Assembly: GCA_016190535.1 (NCBI GenBank)
Contig: JACPQK010000151.1
Location: 1 to 6,455 of the forward strand
Reading direction: 5' to 3'
DNA: 6,455 nucleotides
DNA from: Chloroflexota bacterium
GTDB taxonomy: Bacteria > Chloroflexota > Dehalococcoidia > JACPQK01
Position numbers and translations under genes: made by a program. This document shows, piece after piece, positions 3,704 through 6,455 of this stretch. The number at the start of each line of letters is the position of its first letter. The stretch's first letter is position 1. The notes below the pieces were generated by a model. It ran no database searches. It worked only from the letters and a program-made list of their open reading frames with translations, and had not been told where the DNA came from.

Positions 3704-4942
3704 CTAGAGCCTCCGAATAATCTGAATACCCACCAGGGCACCCAGGGCCAGGCCCAAGGCGAAAACCCAGCCGTTGAGGGCCAGGGCGGGCACCGCGGAG
3801 AAGAAGGCGCCAATGGTACAACCCAGGCCCAGCCCCGCCCCGTATCCCAACAGCACACCCCCGCCCAGGGACTGGGCGAAGCGACGGCGCTGGCGGGGCA
3901 CCCGCCACTTGAACTCGCCGGCCATCAGGGCACCTACCAGGGAGCCCGCAATGATGCCCCCGTTGATGAGCAGGCCCCAGGTGAAGAGGCCGTGGGTGGC
4001 GGCCCCCCCCACGTGGCAGCCCTCCACAGCCTCCATGCCCAGCAACTGGGGGTAAGCACCGCCCAGACGGGTGGCGAACCACTCGCCCCAGCGCCACACC
4101 TCCCCGGCAACGCCCCAGGGCCGGGAGAACAGGTAGAGGAAAACGTTGAGCAAGCCCAGGACCACCCCGGCAGTAATCACCGGCAGAGGACGGCGGAACA
4201 GGCCCCGGCCCATCTCGGCCAGACGACCGGAGACGCCCTCGGGAGCCGGGGGCGCAGCCTCCCGGCGGGGGGACACCAGGCCACCCCGGGACTCCCACCA
4301 GAGCACCGCCAGGTAGGCGGCGGCAATGGCCAGCATGGTCAGCACCACCGCCCCACCCCAGCCCAGGGACTGGGGCAGCCATACCTGCGGGGTCCCCTCC
4401 ATGACCGTGCGCCACCACCAGTTCCAGGTGTAGGCGGCGAAGCTGAGCCCCACCATCATGCCGATAACGGCTACCCAGGAGGCGAGATAGCCCTCCCCCA
4501 TGCGGTAGAGGTTGCCGGAGACGCAGCCCCCGGCCACCACCATGCCGATGCCGAAGATGGCACCCGCGATGAGGGTATGGGGCCCGAGGGGAAATACCGG
4601 CGCACCGGCGGGAAAACGCCCCGCCACTATAGTGGGGGCATAGGTGTACATCACCAGGGCGAAGCCGGGGGTAGCCACCGCCAGTCCCGCCAGGATACCC
4701 TTCATCACCCTGCCGTCGCGCAGCAGGAAGAGGTCCCGGAAGGCGGAGGCGAAGCAGAAACGCCCCCGCTGGAGCACGAAGCCGAAGGCCAGGCCGAAAA
4801 TCCAGATCAGGGCCAGGCTAGGCAGGCGCGCCCGCAGGTAGAGGGCCAGGAGGGTGGCCCCGGCCAGGGCCAGCAGACCTAGCCAGGTCTGCCTGCTCAA
4901 CCCAGCGAGGGCGGGCCGGGTGGACACGGCCTCAGCCGACAT
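3704..4942 (-). CDS. tsuA: YeeE/YedE-family (TsuA-type) thiosulfate / sulfur-compound transporter
   Basis: Integral membrane protein of 412 aa with roughly nine or ten hydrophobic segments (for example 19-37, 43-58, 81-100, 122-142, 152-172, 196-215, 253-272, 317-340, 358-380, 386-408). The family imports thiosulfate in characterised members; a conserved set of membrane cysteines relays the substrate by transient S-H-S hydrogen bonds. The corresponding motifs are all present: RGRFCF with C63, GMVVAGGCVSGN with C140, MEAVEGCHVGG with C309 and GLGLGCTIG with C375. A longer polar loop (about 217-252) divides the two halves. The ATG is 6 nt after the cysM stop, preceded by GGTGGTGAGG, a usable ribosome site. 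The following tusA-like gene starts 1 nt after the stop, the usual yeeE-yeeD pairing. Thiosulfate is the best-supported substrate by homology, but selenium-related or other reduced sulfur cargo cannot be excluded. Confidence 0.92.
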   Translation of the reverse strand: MSAEAVSTRPALAGLSRQTWLGLLALAGATLLALYLRARLPSLALIWIFGLAFGFVLQRGRFCFASAFRDLFLLRDGRVMKGILAGLAVATPGFALVMYTYAPTIVAGRFPAGAPVFPLGPHTLIAGAIFGIGMVVAGGCVSGNLYRMGEGYLASWVAVIGMMVGLSFAAYTWNWWWRTVMEGTPQVWLPQSLGWGGAVVLTMLAIAAAYLAVLWWESRGGLVSPRREAAPPAPEGVSGRLAEMGRGLFRRPLPVITAGVVLGLLNVFLYLFSRPWGVAGEVWRWGEWFATRLGGAYPQLLGMEAVEGCHVGGAATHGLFTWGLLINGGIIAGSLVGALMAGEFKWRVPRQRRRFAQSLGGGVLLGYGAGLGLGCTIGAFFSAVPALALNGWVFALGLALGALVGIQIIRRL

Positions 4943-4948
4943 GGAGCC

Positions 4949-5884
4949 TCACCACCAGATCTTCTTCTCCATATCGGGCTGGAGCTGGGCTAGGTCCGAG
5001 GTCCAGAGGCGGGTAGAGAGGTATTTCCAGCCGCCGTCGGCCAGCAGCATGACGATGTTCCCCCGCTCCATGGTGCGGGCGATACGCCGGGCCACGTGGA
5101 GCACCGCCCCCGAGGAGATGCCGGCGAAGATGCCCTCTTTCTCCGTCAGCTCCCGGCTGGCATGGAAGGCGTCCTGGCTGTCCACCATGATGCGGCTGTC
5201 CAGCAGCTTGAGGTCCAGGATGGGGGGGATGAAGCCTTCCTCCAGGCTGCGCAGCCCGGAGATGGTGTCTCCAGGCCGGGGGGCGGCAGCCACCACCCTG
5301 GTCTCCGGGTTGGCCTCCTTGAGGCGGCGCCCGATGCCCATCAGGGTGCCCCCAGTGCCCAGCCCGGCGACAAAGGCGTCCACTCGCGGCAGGTCGTGGA
5401 GAATCTCCACAGCGGTAGTCTCGTAGTGGGCCAGGGGGTTGGCGCTGTTGCCGTACTGGAAGATGTTATAGAAGGCATCGTCCCACTGGACCATCCGCTG
5501 CACCTGGATGATGGCCCCGTTGGTGCCCCGGCTGGCCTCGGAGTAGACGATCTTGGCCCCGAAGACCTCCAGCATCTGGGCGCGCTCCGGGCTCACGTTC
5601 TCCGGCATGACTACGGTGAGACGGTAGCCCTTCACCCGGGCCACCATGGCCAGGGAGATACCGGTGTTGCCGCTGGTGGCCTCCAGGATAGTGCGGTCCT
5701 TGGTAAGCTCTCCGCTAGTCTCGGCCGCCTCGATCATATACCTGGCGATGCGGTCCTTGAGGCTACCCGTGGGGTTGTGGCCCTCCAGCTTAGCAAAAAG
5801 ATGCACCCCCGGCTTGGGGCTCAGGTTGGGGAGCTCCACCAGGGGGGTGTGGCCTATGGCCTCTAGGACACCCTTATACAGCAT
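4949..5884 (-). CDS. cysM: Cysteine synthase, CysM type (probably O-phosphoserine / sulfur-carrier dependent)
   Basis: PLP-dependent beta-replacement enzyme of 311 aa, full length for the family, cytoplasmic. The PLP lysine is K43 in NPTGSLKDR; the substrate loop is TSGNTG (70-75), the phosphate-binding loop GTGGT (176-180), and SSGA (257-260) lies near the pyridine nitrogen. Several stretches resemble M. tuberculosis CysM, as I remember it, more than CysK: QYGNSAN (143-149), FVAGLGTGGTLMGIGR (171-186), LRSLEEGF (211-218), EGIFAGISSGAVLH (250-263), DGGWKYLST (283-291) and a short tail ending in IWW. R212 in LRSLEEGF matches the arginine (R220 in Mtb CysM) known to bind the phosphate of O-phosphoserine. 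This suggests the CysO-thiocarboxylate route, in line with the overlapping moeB-like gene. Initiation is probably coupled to that gene, as no strong Shine-Dalgarno is seen. The alternative is an O-acetylserine sulfhydrylase using sulfide or thiosulfate. Confidence 0.93.
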   Translation of the reverse strand: MLYKGVLEAIGHTPLVELPNLSPKPGVHLFAKLEGHNPTGSLKDRIARYMIEAAETSGELTKDRTILEATSGNTGISLAMVARVKGYRLTVVMPENVSPERAQMLEVFGAKIVYSEASRGTNGAIIQVQRMVQWDDAFYNIFQYGNSANPLAHYETTAVEILHDLPRVDAFVAGLGTGGTLMGIGRRLKEANPETRVVAAAPRPGDTISGLRSLEEGFIPPILDLKLLDSRIMVDSQDAFHASRELTEKEGIFAGISSGAVLHVARRIARTMERGNIVMLLADGGWKYLSTRLWTSDLAQLQPDMEKKIWW

Positions 5885-6455
5885 CGCTATTGTGGCGGGG
5901 CAGGCCGCAGAACTCCTCGTAGTCGATGAGCTGGGTCACGGTGGGGTTATCCCCGCAGACGGGGCAGCGGGGGTTGCGCTTCAGCTTCACCTGGCGGAAC
6001 TCCATGGCCAGGGCATCGAAGAGGAGGAGCCTCCCGCCCAGGGGCCTGCCCACCCCCAGGATGAGCTTCATGGCCTCCACGGCCTGGATCAGCCCCACAA
6101 TACCGGGCAGCGCCCCCAGGACGCCGGCCTCCTGGCAGGAGGGCACCATGCCCGGGGGGGGTGGCTGAGGGTAGAGGCAGCGATAGCAGCCCTGGCCAGG
6201 CAAGAACACGGTGGCCTGGCCCTCGAAGAGGAAGATGCTGCCATGGACGTTGGGCTTCCTGGCCATGACGCAGGCGTCGTTTACCAGGTAGCGGGTGGGG
6301 AAATTGTCGGAGCCGTCCACCACCACGTCATAGTTGGCTATGATGTCCAGGATGTTCTCGGAGGAGAGGCGGACCGGGTGGGGTACGACGTGGACATCGG
6401 GGTTGATGTCGGCGATGGTCTCAGCGGCCGAGACCACCTTGGGCCGGCCCAGGTC
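5874..6455 (-). CDS. moeB: MoeB/ThiF-family sulfur-carrier-protein adenylyltransferase, C-terminal part (cut by window edge)
   Basis: E1-like enzyme that adenylates the C-terminal glycine of a ubiquitin-like sulfur carrier (MoaD, ThiS or CysO type) so that it can become a thiocarboxylate; cytoplasmic. About 193 residues are visible and the frame is open to the right edge. The GTG at 6435-6437 lies inside the conserved run DLGRPK-VVSAAE, so it is not the start; the true start and the Gly-rich nucleotide-binding loop lie outside. Visible motifs, numbered from the first visible residue, are DNFPTR (50-55), the first zinc pair CYRC (90-93), the conserved C-x-E-A-G-V segment (Cys107) and the second zinc pair CPVC (164-167). 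After LIDYEEFCG the protein ends within about ten residues, so it lacks the C-terminal rhodanese domain of MoeZ/MOCS3. The last 11 nt overlap the cysteine synthase gene, implying co-translation and a shared pathway. The specific carrier cannot be told from this fragment. Confidence 0.93.
   Translation of the reverse strand, partial: DLGRPKVVSAAETIADINPDVHVVPHPVRLSSENILDIIANYDVVVDGSDNFPTRYLVNDACVMARKPNVHGSIFLFEGQATVFLPGQGCYRCLYPQPPPPGMVPSCQEAGVLGALPGIVGLIQAVEAMKLILGVGRPLGGRLLLFDALAMEFRQVKLKRNPRCPVCGDNPTVTQLIDYEEFCGLPRHNSDAV

Noticed and set aside
3992..4882. Long plus-strand open frame (296 codons) opposite the transporter gene
   Set aside because: It is the antisense shadow of a GC-rich membrane-protein gene, rich in Gly, His, Gln and Pro with no motif; the minus strand encodes a clear YeeE protein there.
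5096..5866. Plus-strand open frame (256 codons) opposite cysM
   Set aside because: Antisense shadow with biased His/Gly/Val composition; cysM on the other strand has all catalytic motifs.

Overview
The window carries a dense, co-directional sulfur-relay gene cluster, with every supported gene on the minus strand, so it reads from right to left. The DNA is GC-rich. The likely source is a Chloroflexota bacterium (Dehalococcoidia-like). The clues are the Thr/Pro/Ala-rich linker after a lipobox in the rhodanese, the CysM type, and intergenic palindromic repeats of a kind often seen in such genomes. This placement is inference; no marker gene is present.

Layout in transcription order: (1) the 3' part of a MoeB/ThiF-type sulfur-carrier-protein adenylyltransferase, cut by the right edge (5874-6455); (2) a CysM-type cysteine synthase overlapping it by 11 nt (4949-5884); (3) a YeeE/YedE (TsuA-type) thiosulfate transporter (3704-4942); (4) its YeeD/TsuB-type TusA partner, separated by 1 nt (3484-3702); (5) an intergenic island with two GC-rich hairpins (3347-3483); (6) a two-domain rhodanese with a lipoprotein signal peptide (2417-3346); (7) a second TusA (2168-2407); (8) a DsrE2-family protein (1620-2165); (9) a 189-nt gap holding a MITE-like nested palindrome (1495-1596); (10) a third TusA (1185-1430); (11-13) three small DsrE/F/H (TusD/C/B)-like proteins (892-1188, 482-841, 214-492). 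Positions 1-213 hold no convincing gene, only a short tandem repeat and a small inverted repeat.

Working model (inference): thiosulfate or another sulfane-sulfur donor enters through the transporter and is taken up as persulfide by the adjacent TusA. A membrane-anchored extracytoplasmic rhodanese may process sulfane sulfur outside. The TusA, DsrE2 and DsrEFH-like proteins then pass sulfur between cysteines in the cytoplasm. MoeB and CysM form a possible end point: MoeB activates a ubiquitin-like carrier (CysO/MoaD/ThiS type, not in the window) to a thiocarboxylate, and CysM uses it to make cysteine from O-phosphoserine, as known from Mycobacterium tuberculosis. No dsrAB, sHdr or sox genes are visible. 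The set therefore looks more like sulfur import and assimilation than classical dissimilatory sulfur oxidation, although genes outside the window could change this reading.
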